A DNA stretch of 24,621 nt from an uncultured bacterium (GTDB taxonomy: Bacteria > Verrucomicrobiota > Lentisphaeria > Victivallales > UBA1829). The notes under the pieces were generated by a model. The model had not been told where the DNA came from. It ran no database searches and saw only the letters and a program-made list of their open reading frames with translations. Positions within the stretch are counted from its first letter, which is position 1; each line of letters begins with the position of its first letter. The stretch lies in NCBI GenBank assembly GCA_900548385.1, contig URKJ01000053.1:1-24621 (forward strand), read 5' to 3'. Both the position numbers and the translations under genes were made by a program. Below, in pieces: positions 14,821 to 23,446 of this stretch.

Positions 14821-16746
14821 ATGAGCAGTCTGTTTCTGGAAGCGGAATCGTTCCGCAATCCCGGCGGTTGGGTAATCGACCCCTCCGCCATGAATCAAAT
14901 GGGTTCGGCATACCTGATGGCACACGGAGCGGGCGTTCCGGTCGCCGATGCGGAAACGGAAATCCGGATTCCCGTTTCCGGCACTTATCATATCTGGGCA
15001 AGAACACGGGACTGGACCGCCGTCTGGAAACGCGGAACTCCCGCCGGACGTTTCACGCTGAAAGCGGACGGTATCGAACTGCCGGAAATACTCGGCACCA
15101 ATGGCGGACAATGGGCGTGGCAGAAAGCCGGAACCCACACGTTTTCCGCCGGGCTCCACTCCATCGCCCTGCACGATTTGACCGGATTCAACGGCAGGTG
15201 CGACGCTCTTTATCTGACCACGGACCCTGACGATGTTCCGCCCGATGACGGAGCCGAACTGGCGGCATTCCGGCGGGAAAAAAGCGGAATCACGCCTGCC
15301 GATGATCCGGCGGAATACGATCTGATCGTTGCGGGCGGCGGCATAGCCGGAACCGTTACCGCGCTTGCGGCGGCACGGCTCGGACTTCACACCCTCCTTC
15401 TTCAGGACAAATCCGTTCTGGGCGGATGCAACAGTTCCGAAATCCGGGTTCCGCTCGGCGGATGTACACACATCGGAGCCTACCCGAATATCGGCAATAC
15501 CGTGCGGGAGATCGCACCCGTCTATCTGATGCCGGGCGCAAAACCGGAAGAATGGTACGAAGACATCCGGAAAGCAAACGCATTCCGTGCCGATTGCAAG
15601 GGCAAAGCGGAACTGCACCGGAATGAACGGGTCATAACCGTCGAAACCGATCCGGACGATCCCATGCTCATTCGGGCGGTCATCTCCCGCAATACAATTA
15701 CCGGAAAAGAGACCCGGTACCGCGGGCGTCTCTTCTCCGACTGCACGGGCGACGGCACCATTGCCGCGGCGGCAGGCGCCGGGTATCTCTATGGAACCGA
15801 AGGCAAAAGTGTATTCGGAGAATCGCTCGCGCCGCAAGAGTCCTCGAACGAAGTCATGGGACTCTCCGTGCTCTGGACCAGCGTGGAGGAAGACCGCCCC
15901 GTTCCGTTCCCCGATATTGACTGGGGCATCGAATTCAACGAAACGAACTGTTATTATCTGACCGGTGGAGACTGGGAAACCGAAACCGGGCAATACCGGA
16001 ATCAGGCGGAGGAAGCCGAATACATCCGCGATTATTCGCTGATGACGACCTTCGCCAACTGGTCTTTCCTGAAAAACCATTCTGCCCGCAAAGCGGAATG
16101 GGCAAACCGTCGGATCGACTGGATCTCGCCCTGCGGCGGAAAACGCGAAAGCCGCCGTTTTCTGGGCGATCATATCATGACTCAGAACGATATTGAAAAT
16201 GAAACGGCATATCCGGACGGAACCGCTTCCATTTCCTGGTCGATCGACCTGCATTATCCCGAACCGGAAAACCGGAAGCGTTTCACCGAGCCGTTCCGCT
16301 CATGCGCCTACCATCGCGGAATCCCGTCATTCACTCCGGTCCCGTACCGCTGCCTCTATTCGCGGGACGTGAAGAATCTGTTTCTCGGCGGACGCCTCAT
16401 CAGCCTTTCCCATGTGGCGTTCTCCGCCGCCCGTGTCATGCGCACCCTCGGAGCTCTCGGCGAAGTCGTTGCAATGGCGGCAAAGGTCTGCATGGAACAC
16501 AACGTTTTTCCGCGCGGCGTTTACGAGCAGCACCTGGAAAAACTGAAAGAAAAAATGCGGGCGGGAATCCCCACGCCGGAGCAGTTCGCATGTCCGTCCG
16601 TCGGAAAATGGGAATCCTACCATTTCAAAGAACTCGGACATTTCTTTTACAATGCGGACGGCAGAACACACGGCATTGATGAACAGACGCAGGCCGCAAT
16701 CCGTGAACTGGGCAAAGAGCACCTTTTCCCGCATACGGGAAAATAA
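14821..16746 (+). CDS. FAD-dependent oxidoreductase with N-terminal beta-sandwich domain
   Basis: A 641-residue protein without a signal peptide. The first ~135 residues (EAESFRNPGGW, GVPVADAETEIRIPVSGTYH, WARTRDWT, GLHSIALHDLTGFNGRCDAL) look like a carbohydrate-binding or golvesin/xanthan-lyase-type beta-sandwich. From about 165 the FAD-binding Rossmann motif follows (YDLIVAGGGIAG, 166-177), then DKSVLGGCNSSEIRV (196-210), the FSDCTGDGTIAAAAGAGY segment near the middle and the C-terminal FAD contact LFLGGRLISLSHVAFSAARVM. The class is the FAD_oxidored group with HXXEE-like or sugar-acid substrates not defined. AAGGAG precedes the ATG. It is the last gene of the IclR-SDR string, followed by the hairpin shared with the trp operon end. 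Confidence 0.85.
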   Translation: MSSLFLEAESFRNPGGWVIDPSAMNQMGSAYLMAHGAGVPVADAETEIRIPVSGTYHIWARTRDWTAVWKRGTPAGRFTLKADGIELPEILGTNGGQWAWQKAGTHTFSAGLHSIALHDLTGFNGRCDALYLTTDPDDVPPDDGAELAAFRREKSGITPADDPAEYDLIVAGGGIAGTVTALAAARLGLHTLLLQDKSVLGGCNSSEIRVPLGGCTHIGAYPNIGNTVREIAPVYLMPGAKPEEWYEDIRKANAFRADCKGKAELHRNERVITVETDPDDPMLIRAVISRNTITGKETRYRGRLFSDCTGDGTIAAAAGAGYLYGTEGKSVFGESLAPQESSNEVMGLSVLWTSVEEDRPVPFPDIDWGIEFNETNCYYLTGGDWETETGQYRNQAEEAEYIRDYSLMTTFANWSFLKNHSARKAEWANRRIDWISPCGGKRESRRFLGDHIMTQNDIENETAYPDGTASISWSIDLHYPEPENRKRFTEPFRSCAYHRGIPSFTPVPYRCLYSRDVKNLFLGGRLISLSHVAFSAARVMRTLGALGEVVAMAAKVCMEHNVFPRGVYEQHLEKLKEKMRAGIPTPEQFACPSVGKWESYHFKELGHFFYNADGRTHGIDEQTQAAIRELGKEHLFPHTGK

Positions 16747-16753
16747 AGCGGAC

Positions 16754-16785
16754 GGGGCGGCGGAACGGTTCCGTCACCCCGCCCC
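16754..16785 (-). terminator. Terminator-like hairpin at the end of the trp operon
   Basis: GGGGCGG (16754-16760) pairs with CCGCCCC (16779-16785), and inside lies the palindrome CGGAAC-G-GTTCCG. Read on the minus strand the stem is followed by CGTCCGCTTTATTTT, a U-rich stretch, so it fits best as the trpA-side terminator. It may also stop the convergent FAD oxidoreductase transcript, but on the plus strand no T-run follows. Confidence 0.65.
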
Positions 16786-16790
16786 GGTAC

Positions 16791-17573
16791 TCAGAATGCT
16801 TTTGCAAATTCCGCCAGTTTTTTCAGTCCGGTCTCATCCGGGTTGTCCAGCAGAATCCGGACGATTGCACTGCCGATGATGAATCCGTCTGCGTCCTTGC
16901 CGATCCCGGCGGCCTGTTCGGGATTGCTGACTCCGAATCCGGCGAGAACCGGCATTCCGGTAACGGATCTGATGTCGGTCAGACGCTGTTTCAGTTCCGG
17001 CGGAAGCCCGGCACGGGCACCCGTGACGCCATTGACCGTGATGACATAAAGGAAGCTGTCTTCCAGCTCTTTCGCGATCTCGGCGACGCGATCAAGATGA
17101 GTCGTCGGCGCGACCAGCGGCACCAGTGTCATATTGTGCCTGCGGAGCACATCCAGCAGCTCCCCGCGATCCTCATAGACCACGTCCACGGCAAGCACGG
17201 CGTCCACCCCGGCCGATTCGGCTGCGGCGGCAAACGCTTCGAGTCCGCGGCTGAACAGGACATTGTAATACGAAAACAGGACAAACGGCGTTTCGGGATA
17301 CTTGACGCGGAGACGCGCAATGCAGTCAAGAATATCCTGCAGCTTCGTTCCATGCTCCAGCGCTTTCTGACCGGCGAGACGGATCACGGGACCGTCCGCC
17401 ATCGGGTCGGAAAACGGCACCCCGAATTCGATAATATCCACGCCGTTGTCGATCAGCGTTTCCACGGCGCGTTCACTGTATTTCATATCCGGAAATCCCA
17501 TCGTCAGATAGGCGGTGAAAATCTTTTTGCCGGACGCTTTCGCGGCGGCGAACAGTGTTTGAATACGGTTCAT
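16791..17573 (-). CDS. trpA: Tryptophan synthase alpha chain
   Basis: Cleaves indole-3-glycerol phosphate to indole, which is channelled to TrpB, and glyceraldehyde 3-phosphate. The protein is a TIM barrel of 260 residues, the usual length is about 265. Catalytic Glu49 and Asp60 are at the same positions as in the enteric enzyme, in DIIEFGVPFSDPMADGP. PLVAPTT, VTGARAGL and the phosphate-binding GFGVSNPEQ and DGFIIGSAIV follow. AAGGAA precedes the start. It follows trpB by two bases and is the last gene of the operon. Confidence 0.97.
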   Translation of the reverse strand: MNRIQTLFAAAKASGKKIFTAYLTMGFPDMKYSERAVETLIDNGVDIIEFGVPFSDPMADGPVIRLAGQKALEHGTKLQDILDCIARLRVKYPETPFVLFSYYNVLFSRGLEAFAAAAESAGVDAVLAVDVVYEDRGELLDVLRRHNMTLVPLVAPTTHLDRVAEIAKELEDSFLYVITVNGVTGARAGLPPELKQRLTDIRSVTGMPVLAGFGVSNPEQAAGIGKDADGFIIGSAIVRILLDNPDETGLKKLAEFAKAF

Positions 17574-17575
17574 GT

Positions 17576-18763
17576 TCAGATTCCTTTTTTTGATGCTTTA
17601 TAATTTCTCACGCTCTGCATATCCTTGTCGCCGCGCCCGGAAAGGCATACCACGATCAGGTCGTCCCGGCTCATCTCCGGCGCCCGGCGCAACGCCTCAG
17701 CAACCGCATGACTGGACTCAAGAGCGGGAATGATCCCCTCATAACGGGACAGCATGTCGAATGCGCGAACAGCTTCTTCGTCATTGATCGTTGTATAGAT
17801 CGCGCGCCCGGTATCATGCAGATACGAATGTTCCGGACCGACTCCCGGATAATCCAACCCGGCGGAAACGCTGTAGGTATCCACGATCTGTCCCTCATCA
17901 GTCTGAATCAGATACGTTTTGCTTCCGTGCAGCACCCCGATGCGTCCGCCGTTGATACTGGCGGCATGTTCACCCGTCTCAACGCCCTTCCCTCCTGCCT
18001 CCACACCGACCAGCCGGACGGCGGGATCATCAAGGAATCCGGCAAACAGCCCCATTGCGTTGCTCCCCCCGCCGACGCATGCGATCGCTTCCGTCGGCAG
18101 TTTGCCGTACTGTTCCAGACACTGCCTGCGGGCTTCCCGTCCAATCACGGACTGAAAATCGCGGACAATCATCGGGTACGGATGCGGACCGGCGACCGTT
18201 CCGATCACATAGAACGCCTCATCAACCTCCGTAATCCAGCGGCGGATCGCCTCGTTCATCGCATCTTTGAGCGTGGCGCTGCCCTCGGTTACGGAAGTGA
18301 CCTTCGCGCCGAGCACCTCCATGCGTTCCACATTCGGAGCCTGACGCGCCACGTCAACCGCCCCCATGAAGACTTCACATTCCATCCCGAACAGCGCGGC
18401 GACTGTGGCGGTGGCAACGCCGTGCATTCCCGCTCCGGTCTCCGCAAACAGTTTTTTCTTTCCCATCCGTCTGGCAAGAAGCGCCTGCCCGATGGTATTG
18501 TTGATCTTGTGTGCGCCGGTGTGATTCAAGTCTTCACGTTTGAGCAGAATTCTGGCACCGCCGCAAAGCTCCGTCAACCGCTCCGCATAATAAAGCGGAC
18601 TTTCGCGCCCGACGTAATTTTTCATCAGCCGGTCAAACTCCGCCTGAAACGCCGGATCGTTCTTTGCATCCGAATATGCCTGTTCCAGCTCCGCAAGCGG
18701 AGTCATGAGAGTTTCGGCGACATACTGCCCGCCGTAAATTCCGTAATGGGAATCCGTTTTCAT
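17576..18763 (-). CDS. trpB: Tryptophan synthase beta chain
   Basis: PLP enzyme joining indole and serine to give tryptophan. It has 395 residues, the usual length. The PLP lysine is Lys86 in NHTGAHKINNTIG, followed by AETGAGMHGVATATVAALFG and the phosphate-binding GGGSNAMG. The N-terminal GIYGGQYVAETLMTPL and the C-terminal SSHAVAEAL are also typical. This is the canonical TrpB1 type that pairs with TrpA. AAGGAG precedes the ATG, which overlaps the trpF stop by four bases (ATGA), giving coupled translation. Confidence 0.97.
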   Translation of the reverse strand: MKTDSHYGIYGGQYVAETLMTPLAELEQAYSDAKNDPAFQAEFDRLMKNYVGRESPLYYAERLTELCGGARILLKREDLNHTGAHKINNTIGQALLARRMGKKKLFAETGAGMHGVATATVAALFGMECEVFMGAVDVARQAPNVERMEVLGAKVTSVTEGSATLKDAMNEAIRRWITEVDEAFYVIGTVAGPHPYPMIVRDFQSVIGREARRQCLEQYGKLPTEAIACVGGGSNAMGLFAGFLDDPAVRLVGVEAGGKGVETGEHAASINGGRIGVLHGSKTYLIQTDEGQIVDTYSVSAGLDYPGVGPEHSYLHDTGRAIYTTINDEEAVRAFDMLSRYEGIIPALESSHAVAEALRRAPEMSRDDLIVVCLSGRGDKDMQSVRNYKASKKGI

Positions 18764-19356
18764 TTTTGTACTCCTTGATAAATTGAAATAAGTTCATTCA
18801 GTTTGACAATGCTTTTATGTCCGGGCGCATCCTCCAGCGAACTGTTGACATCCAGGACGTCCGCCCCGATCCGGGCAGCTTCGGCAAGATTTGCCGCGGA
18901 CAATCCGCCGGCAAGCACCAGACGTTTCCCCGCCTCCAGAACCCGCTCCACCAGTGTGCGGTCGGAACGCATTCCGCTGCCGGGACTGCCGGAATCCACC
19001 AGAAACGCATCCGCCGGATAAGCCGGATCAAATCCGGCGGAAACGGCTTTCCAGACCTCATAATCCCCGCGCAGGGAAGCGGCAAGCTCCGCAGGTTCCG
19101 TTCCATGAAGCTGAATCACATCCAGATGCAGACGCTCCGCGATTTTCCGGATCTTCTCTCCGGAAATATCGACAAACACACCGACGATCTTCCCGTGCGT
19201 CCGGTCGATCCGCGAAAGAATCCGCTCCGCCTGCTCCGGAGAAACATGCCTCGGACTTTCCGGGCAGAAAATGAATCCGAGATAATCCACCCCCGCAGAA
19301 ACAGCCGCGCCCGCGAACTCCGCCGAATTGATTCCGCATATCTTGAGCGCGTTCAT
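18760..19356 (-). CDS. trpF: Phosphoribosylanthranilate isomerase
   Basis: Amadori isomerisation of N-(5-phosphoribosyl)anthranilate to CdRP. The single-domain enzyme has 198 residues. The catalytic Cys7 is in LKICG and the general acid Asp121 in AFLVDSG. LGFIFCPESPRHV (27-39) and LAGGLSAANL plus GADVLDVNSSLEDAPGHKS complete the phosphate site; the usual GGTG after the aspartate is replaced by GSPGSG. It is not fused to trpC, unlike the enterobacterial arrangement. Both ends overlap neighbours by four bases (trpC upstream, trpB downstream). Confidence 0.95.
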   Translation of the reverse strand: MNALKICGINSAEFAGAAVSAGVDYLGFIFCPESPRHVSPEQAERILSRIDRTHGKIVGVFVDISGEKIRKIAERLHLDVIQLHGTEPAELAASLRGDYEVWKAVSAGFDPAYPADAFLVDSGSPGSGMRSDRTLVERVLEAGKRLVLAGGLSAANLAEAARIGADVLDVNSSLEDAPGHKSIVKLNELISIYQGVQK

Positions 19357-20123
19357 GCAAACAGCTCCCTCAGTTTTTCCCCCGGACGTTCCGCTCTCAT
19401 CAGAGTTTCGCCGATCAGAAAACCGTCGGCGCCCTCGTCACGAAAACGCAGAATGTCTTCTTTCGACCGGATCCCGCTTTCCGCAATCCGGATAATACCG
19501 GACGGAATATCCCCCAGCAGATTCAGCGACGTATCCAGCGAAACGGAGAAATCGGCAAGGTCACGGGCATTGACTCCGATCATCGCGGCACCGCCCCGGA
19601 CCAGCATTTCCACTTCGCTCCTGCTATGCGCTTCGCACAACGCGGTGAGTCCGAGCGACTCCGCGAATCCGCGCAGTTCCGTAAACCGGTTTTCCTCAAG
19701 CACCGCCGCAATCAGCAGAACGGCATCCGCACCCGCCGCCCGCGCTTCCAGAATCTGATACTCGTTTGAAATGAAATCCTTGCGCAGAAGCGGAATCGAA
19801 ACCACGCCGCGCACTTCCTCCAGATACCGGAGCGAACCGAGAAAGCAGTCCGGTTCGGTCAACACCGAAAGTGCGGCGGCTCCGGCGGCTTCCAGCTCCT
19901 TTGCAAGCTCAACCGGATGAAAATCAGCACGGATCAGCCCTTTGGAGGGCGACGCCTTTTTCAGCTCCGCGATCACATGGATTCCGTCACCACGGAATGC
20001 GGCGGCGAAATCACGGCATGGCGGCATTCCGGCAATCTTCGCTTTCAGTTCCGCCGCCGGAACAGCTTGCGGCGCATTGGCACGCGCTTGCGTAATTTTT
20101 TCGAGAATGGATTCGTTTTTCAT
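19353..20123 (-). CDS. trpC: Indole-3-glycerol phosphate synthase
   Basis: Ring closure and decarboxylation of CdRP to indole-3-glycerol phosphate. The 256-residue TIM barrel shows AELKKASPSKGLIRADF (catalytic Lys in the first beta-strand), SVLTEPDCFLGS, PLLRKDFI with the catalytic Lys, DAVLLIAAVL, GVNARDL and AESGIRSKEDI with GADGFLIGE at the phosphate site. All expected motifs are present. GGAGG precedes the start. The ATG overlaps the trpD stop by four bases and the stop overlaps trpF by four. Confidence 0.97.
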   Translation of the reverse strand: MKNESILEKITQARANAPQAVPAAELKAKIAGMPPCRDFAAAFRGDGIHVIAELKKASPSKGLIRADFHPVELAKELEAAGAAALSVLTEPDCFLGSLRYLEEVRGVVSIPLLRKDFISNEYQILEARAAGADAVLLIAAVLEENRFTELRGFAESLGLTALCEAHSRSEVEMLVRGGAAMIGVNARDLADFSVSLDTSLNLLGDIPSGIIRIAESGIRSKEDILRFRDEGADGFLIGETLMRAERPGEKLRELFA

Positions 20124-21130
20124 TTGCTTGCCTCCACAAGAAGTTCCAGTTTTTTGAGAGCCGCACCGGAGTCAATGGAATCCGCCGCTTTCCGAACTCC
20201 CTCCTGAATTGTTTTCGCAGCGTTCGCCGCATAGATCGCCGCTCCGGCATTGAGAAGAACGACCGCACGTTTTCCGCCGCGCTCCCGTCCGCGCAGAATA
20301 TCAAGCATGATCGCGGCATTTTCCGCCGGAGTCCCGCCGATCACGTCGCTCAGGGAACAGACATTGTCCAGCACCATTTCCGGAAACAGTTCGTAAGTCC
20401 GGATCATGCCGTCTTTCAACTCGCAAACCCGTGTCGGCGACTCCGGACTGATCTCGTCAAGACCGTCCGCTCCATGCACAATCAACGCATGCCGGCTTCC
20501 AAGCGATTTCAGCACCGCCGCAAAGACTTCCGTATATTCCGGAGCGAACACCCCGATCAGATGATTGCGCGCACCCGCCGGATTCGTCAGCGGTCCCAGC
20601 AGGTTGAAGATCGTCCGCATCTTCAGCGCTTTCCGGACCGGAGCGGCATAACGCATTGCAGGATGTATTTTCTGTGCGAACAGAAAACCGATCCCGTGTT
20701 CCTGAATGCAGCATTCCATGACGGACGGCTCCACGTCGAGATTGAATCCGAGCTCCGCAAGCACATCCGCCGCTCCGGACCGGCTGGAAATCGCCCGGTT
20801 GCCGTGTTTGGCGACCGTCACTCCGGCTCCGGCGGCGACGAAACACGAAGTCGTGGAAATATTGAACGTGCCGAGTGAATCGCCGCCCGTCCCGACAATG
20901 TCCAGCACATCGGCCATCCCCGTGTCGATGAATGCGGCTTTCTGACGCATGGCACGGGCGGCGCCGGTGATCTCGGCAACCGTTTCCCCTTTCAGACGCA
21001 GAGCGGTAAGAAGCGCGGCGATCTGCACTTCCGCGCAATCGCCCTGCATGATGCGGGAGAAACATTCAAAAGCCTCAAGTTCCTCCAGATCCCGCCGCGC
21101 CATGAGTTTGTTGATATAACGACTCAGCAT
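20120..21130 (-). CDS. trpD: Anthranilate phosphoribosyltransferase
   Basis: Transfers phosphoribose from PRPP to anthranilate. The 336-residue protein has a helical N-terminal domain (about 1-70) and the PRPP-binding GTGGDSLGTFNIST and VAKHGNRAISSRSGAAD, then FLFAQKIHPAMRYAAPVRK, FNLLGPLTNPAG and the HGADGLDEISP segment. These are the standard signatures and the length is typical. It is separate from trpG, not fused. The ATG follows the trpG stop by a single base. Confidence 0.97.
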   Translation of the reverse strand: MLSRYINKLMARRDLEELEAFECFSRIMQGDCAEVQIAALLTALRLKGETVAEITGAARAMRQKAAFIDTGMADVLDIVGTGGDSLGTFNISTTSCFVAAGAGVTVAKHGNRAISSRSGAADVLAELGFNLDVEPSVMECCIQEHGIGFLFAQKIHPAMRYAAPVRKALKMRTIFNLLGPLTNPAGARNHLIGVFAPEYTEVFAAVLKSLGSRHALIVHGADGLDEISPESPTRVCELKDGMIRTYELFPEMVLDNVCSLSDVIGGTPAENAAIMLDILRGRERGGKRAVVLLNAGAAIYAANAAKTIQEGVRKAADSIDSGAALKKLELLVEASK

Positions 21131-21131
21131 T

Positions 21132-21722
21132 TCAGCGTTTCCCCTCGTTGAACTGTTTCATCAGCCGGAGAAAATTACCGAGCTGCCGCTTGCCGGTAAC
21201 GGTGACGATCGACTCCGGATGGTACTGAATGGATTCGATCGGAAACTCCCGGTGGCGCATCGCCATGATCTCGCCGTCATCGCTCCGGGCGGAGATTTGC
21301 AGACAATCCGGCAAAGTTGCCGCTTCAACAGCGAGAGAGTGGTACCGCATCGCTTTGAAATTCTGCGGAATCCCCTCGAAAAGCCCCTTGCCGTCGTGCG
21401 TGACCGGACTTGTCTTGCCGTGCATGAGATTTCTTGCATGCACGACTCTCCCCCCGAACACCTGCCCGATCGTCTGGTGTCCGAGGCAGACTCCGAGGAT
21501 CGGCAGTTTTCCCGCGAAATGTGCAACCGCCTCCAGAGAGATCCCCGCGGAATCGGGATTGCCGGGACCGGGAGAGACGACCAGCGCCTCCGGTTTCAGC
21601 GCCTCAATTTCTGAGATCGTGACCTTGTCATTGCGGCGGACCGTCACATCCGCCCCCAGCATATAAAAATACTGAACAAGGTTGTAAGTGAAAGAATCGT
21701 AATTGTCAATCATGAAAATCAT
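21132..21722 (-). CDS. trpG: Anthranilate synthase component II (glutamine amidotransferase)
   Basis: Class I glutamine amidotransferase that supplies ammonia to TrpE. The 196 residues carry the triad: Cys79 in PILGVCLGHQ, His168 and Glu170 in IQYHPES, plus the oxyanion segment VVSPGPGNPDSAG. AAGGAG eight bases before the first ATG favours that start over an ATG three codons later. It lies 13 bases after trpE. Because no separate pabA is seen here it might also serve folate synthesis, as in some bacteria, but the sequence does not show this. Confidence 0.95.
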   Translation of the reverse strand: MIFMIDNYDSFTYNLVQYFYMLGADVTVRRNDKVTISEIEALKPEALVVSPGPGNPDSAGISLEAVAHFAGKLPILGVCLGHQTIGQVFGGRVVHARNLMHGKTSPVTHDGKGLFEGIPQNFKAMRYHSLAVEAATLPDCLQISARSDDGEIMAMRHREFPIESIQYHPESIVTVTGKRQLGNFLRLMKQFNEGKR

Positions 21723-21735
21723 GGCTCAGCTCCTT

Positions 21736-23214
21736 TCAATTCAATCCGGCGGCAAGCTCCGCCGCTTTGAAAACCGCACGGGATTTGTTGAGTGTTTCCT
21801 GATATTCCTCTTCGGGAACGGAGTCGGCAACGATTCCCGCGCCCGCCCGCATGGTGAGTTTTTTCCCCTCCAGAATCATCGTGCGGATGACGATGGCGAA
21901 ATCCATATTGCCGGAATAACTGAAATATCCCGCCGCCCCGCCGTAAATTCCGCGCGGCGAATGTTCATATTCGGCGATCAGCTGCATGGCGCGGATCTTC
22001 GGCGCTCCGGAAAGCGTGCCGGCAGGAAACGCCGCGCGGAACAGATCGAAACAGTCGTACCGCTCATCAATTTCCGCCTCCACATGCGATACCATGTGCA
22101 TGACATGCGAATAGCGTTCCACAGTCATGAATTCCTTGACCTGCACCGCACCTTTCGCCGCAACGCGTCCGATGTCGTTCCTGCCGAGGTCCACCAGCAT
22201 GATATGTTCGGCGCGCTCTTTCTCACTGTTGAGCATGTCGGCGGCAAGCTGAATATCCTGCTGTTCACTCTTTCCGCGCGGACGCGTCCCGGCGATCGGG
22301 CGGACCGACCCCGTGCGTCCGGTGAGTTTGACAAGTTCCTCCGGCGACGCCCCGATCAGCGTCCGGTCACCGAACTTGGTAAAGAACGTATAAGGAGAAG
22401 GATTGATCAGACGCAGCGCACGGTAAAGCTGAAGAGCCCCTGCGGGAGCCTCCGTGGAGAATTTCTGCGACATCACGATCTGGATGCACTCTCCGTCGCG
22501 GATCGCCCGTTTGGCGGCTTCCACTTCCTCTTTGAATTCTTCACAGGTCATCTCCGGCTGGAACGGTTTCATCGTCCGCTTCGATGCGGGCTCGGTCTGC
22601 CGCACCGCCGGAGCGTTCAGACGGACATGAAGCGCTTCGATCCGCCGCATGGCGCTGTCATAGGCTTCCCGCGGCGAACCGTATTCACAAGGTTTCGTAC
22701 AGACCGAAAGAATGATCGTGTGGCGGATATTGTCAAAAATGATCATCTCATCCGTCAGCATGAAACAGAGAAGCGGCGTACCCTCTTCGAATTCCAGATT
22801 CACGCTGGGTTCAAACTTGCGGACTGCGTCATACGCCACATACCCGATCGCTCCGCCGGTCAGCGGCGGCAGATCCGGGGTTTCCACCAGTTTGTGCATA
22901 TTGAGGATTTTTTTCAGTTCGGTCAAGCCGTCCGCTCCCGGAAGCTCCAGCCGCCCTTTCTCCTTATCGTCGATCACGACTTTGTCCGGCAGTTCCATGA
23001 GAACCGCATAGGGATTGACTCCGATAAAGGAGTAACGCGCCCAGCGCTCGGAGCCTTCGACAGATTCCAGCAGAAACACATCCTCGTCGTCTTTGAATTT
23101 ATCAAGCACCGACACCGGGGTTTCCATGTCCGCAAGATATTCGCGGTAGACCGGCACAACCGCACCGGTTTCGCAACGTCCGGAGAACGTTTTGAAGTCA
23201 AGTTCTTTCAGCAT
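21736..23214 (-). CDS. trpE: Anthranilate synthase component I
   Basis: Converts chorismate and ammonia to anthranilate; the first committed step of the pathway. The protein is 492 residues from the ATG at 23214, which has AAGGAG five bases upstream; a TTG at 23229 is rejected. FLLESVEGSERWARYSFIG is the tryptophan feedback-binding region (LLES motif), implying allosteric inhibition. The chorismate-utilising C-terminal domain shows the GECIQIVMSQKF, PSPYTFF, GASPEELVKL, IAGTRPRGK, ELVDLGRNDIGRVA-type, FPAGTLSGAPKIRAM and RAGAGIVADSVPE blocks. It is the first structural gene after the leader peptide and attenuator, and trpG follows closely. Confidence 0.97.
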   Translation of the reverse strand: MLKELDFKTFSGRCETGAVVPVYREYLADMETPVSVLDKFKDDEDVFLLESVEGSERWARYSFIGVNPYAVLMELPDKVVIDDKEKGRLELPGADGLTELKKILNMHKLVETPDLPPLTGGAIGYVAYDAVRKFEPSVNLEFEEGTPLLCFMLTDEMIIFDNIRHTIILSVCTKPCEYGSPREAYDSAMRRIEALHVRLNAPAVRQTEPASKRTMKPFQPEMTCEEFKEEVEAAKRAIRDGECIQIVMSQKFSTEAPAGALQLYRALRLINPSPYTFFTKFGDRTLIGASPEELVKLTGRTGSVRPIAGTRPRGKSEQQDIQLAADMLNSEKERAEHIMLVDLGRNDIGRVAAKGAVQVKEFMTVERYSHVMHMVSHVEAEIDERYDCFDLFRAAFPAGTLSGAPKIRAMQLIAEYEHSPRGIYGGAAGYFSYSGNMDFAIVIRTMILEGKKLTMRAGAGIVADSVPEEEYQETLNKSRAVFKAAELAAGLN

Positions 23215-23263
23215 TTTCACTCCTTGCAATTTTGGTTTTTATGCTTTCCCTGAAAAATTTGAA

Positions 23264-23384
23264 TAAAAAAACGGCGGATTGAAAAACTCTTTCAAGTTCG
23301 TCAATCCGCCGTTAATGAACGACTGATTTACTTACAATTTAATACGCATCAGCCGCCGCAGATTGACTCTCCGCGACGCCACCA
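23264..23384 (-). promoter_or_regulatory. trp attenuator (leader-peptide-controlled terminator/antiterminator)
   Basis: Between the leader peptide and trpE lie the parts of a classic attenuator. The tandem Trp codons are at 23379-23384. The next six bases, CGTCGC (23373-23378), can pair with GCGGCG (23354-23359) as a 1:2 hairpin. GTCAATCTGC (23358-23367) can pair with GCGGATTGAC (23300-23309) over ten bases with one U-G wobble, an antiterminator that would disrupt the terminator stem. A ribosome paused at the Trp codons would cover CGTCGC and free the antiterminator arm; one reaching the stop codon at 23349 would cover it and allow termination. Confidence 0.85.
23265..23313 (-). terminator. 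Rho-independent terminator of the trp leader
   Basis: Minus-strand stem AACGGCGGATTGA (23301-23313) with TCAATCCGCCGTT (23270-23282), 13 uninterrupted pairs, an 18-base loop and a T-run of seven at 23265-23271. It lies 36 bases downstream of the leader-peptide stop codon and 51 bases upstream of the trpE ATG, so it terminates before the structural genes unless the antiterminator forms. Confidence 0.92.
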
Positions 23385-23420
23385 AGCCATAACAGCCATG
23401 TTGTATGTGATACGTTTCAT
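23349..23420 (-). CDS. trpL: trp leader peptide with tandem Trp codons
   Basis: A 23-codon reading frame from ATG 23420 to TGA 23349, with AAAGGAT about ten bases upstream. It begins MKRITYNMAVMA, then Trp13-Trp14 (TGG TGG), and ends ESICGG. Consecutive Trp codons in so short a gene are rare by chance, and the position directly before a hairpin that fits an attenuator makes a regulatory role very likely. The peptide itself needs no function; its translation speed reports charged tRNA-Trp. It is too short for most automated gene finders. Confidence 0.9.
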   Translation of the reverse strand: MKRITYNMAVMAWWRRGESICGG

Positions 23421-23446
23421 TGTGTTAAAATCCTTTTGTTGCAATT

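Noticed and set aside
14761..16254. 497-residue minus-strand frame over the FAD oxidoreductase
   Set aside because: Antisense shadow; the plus strand carries FAD-binding motifs and a proper ribosome-binding site.
21703..23253. 516-residue plus-strand frame over trpE
   Set aside because: Mirror of trpE/trpG coding sequence, no Shine-Dalgarno and no family resemblance.
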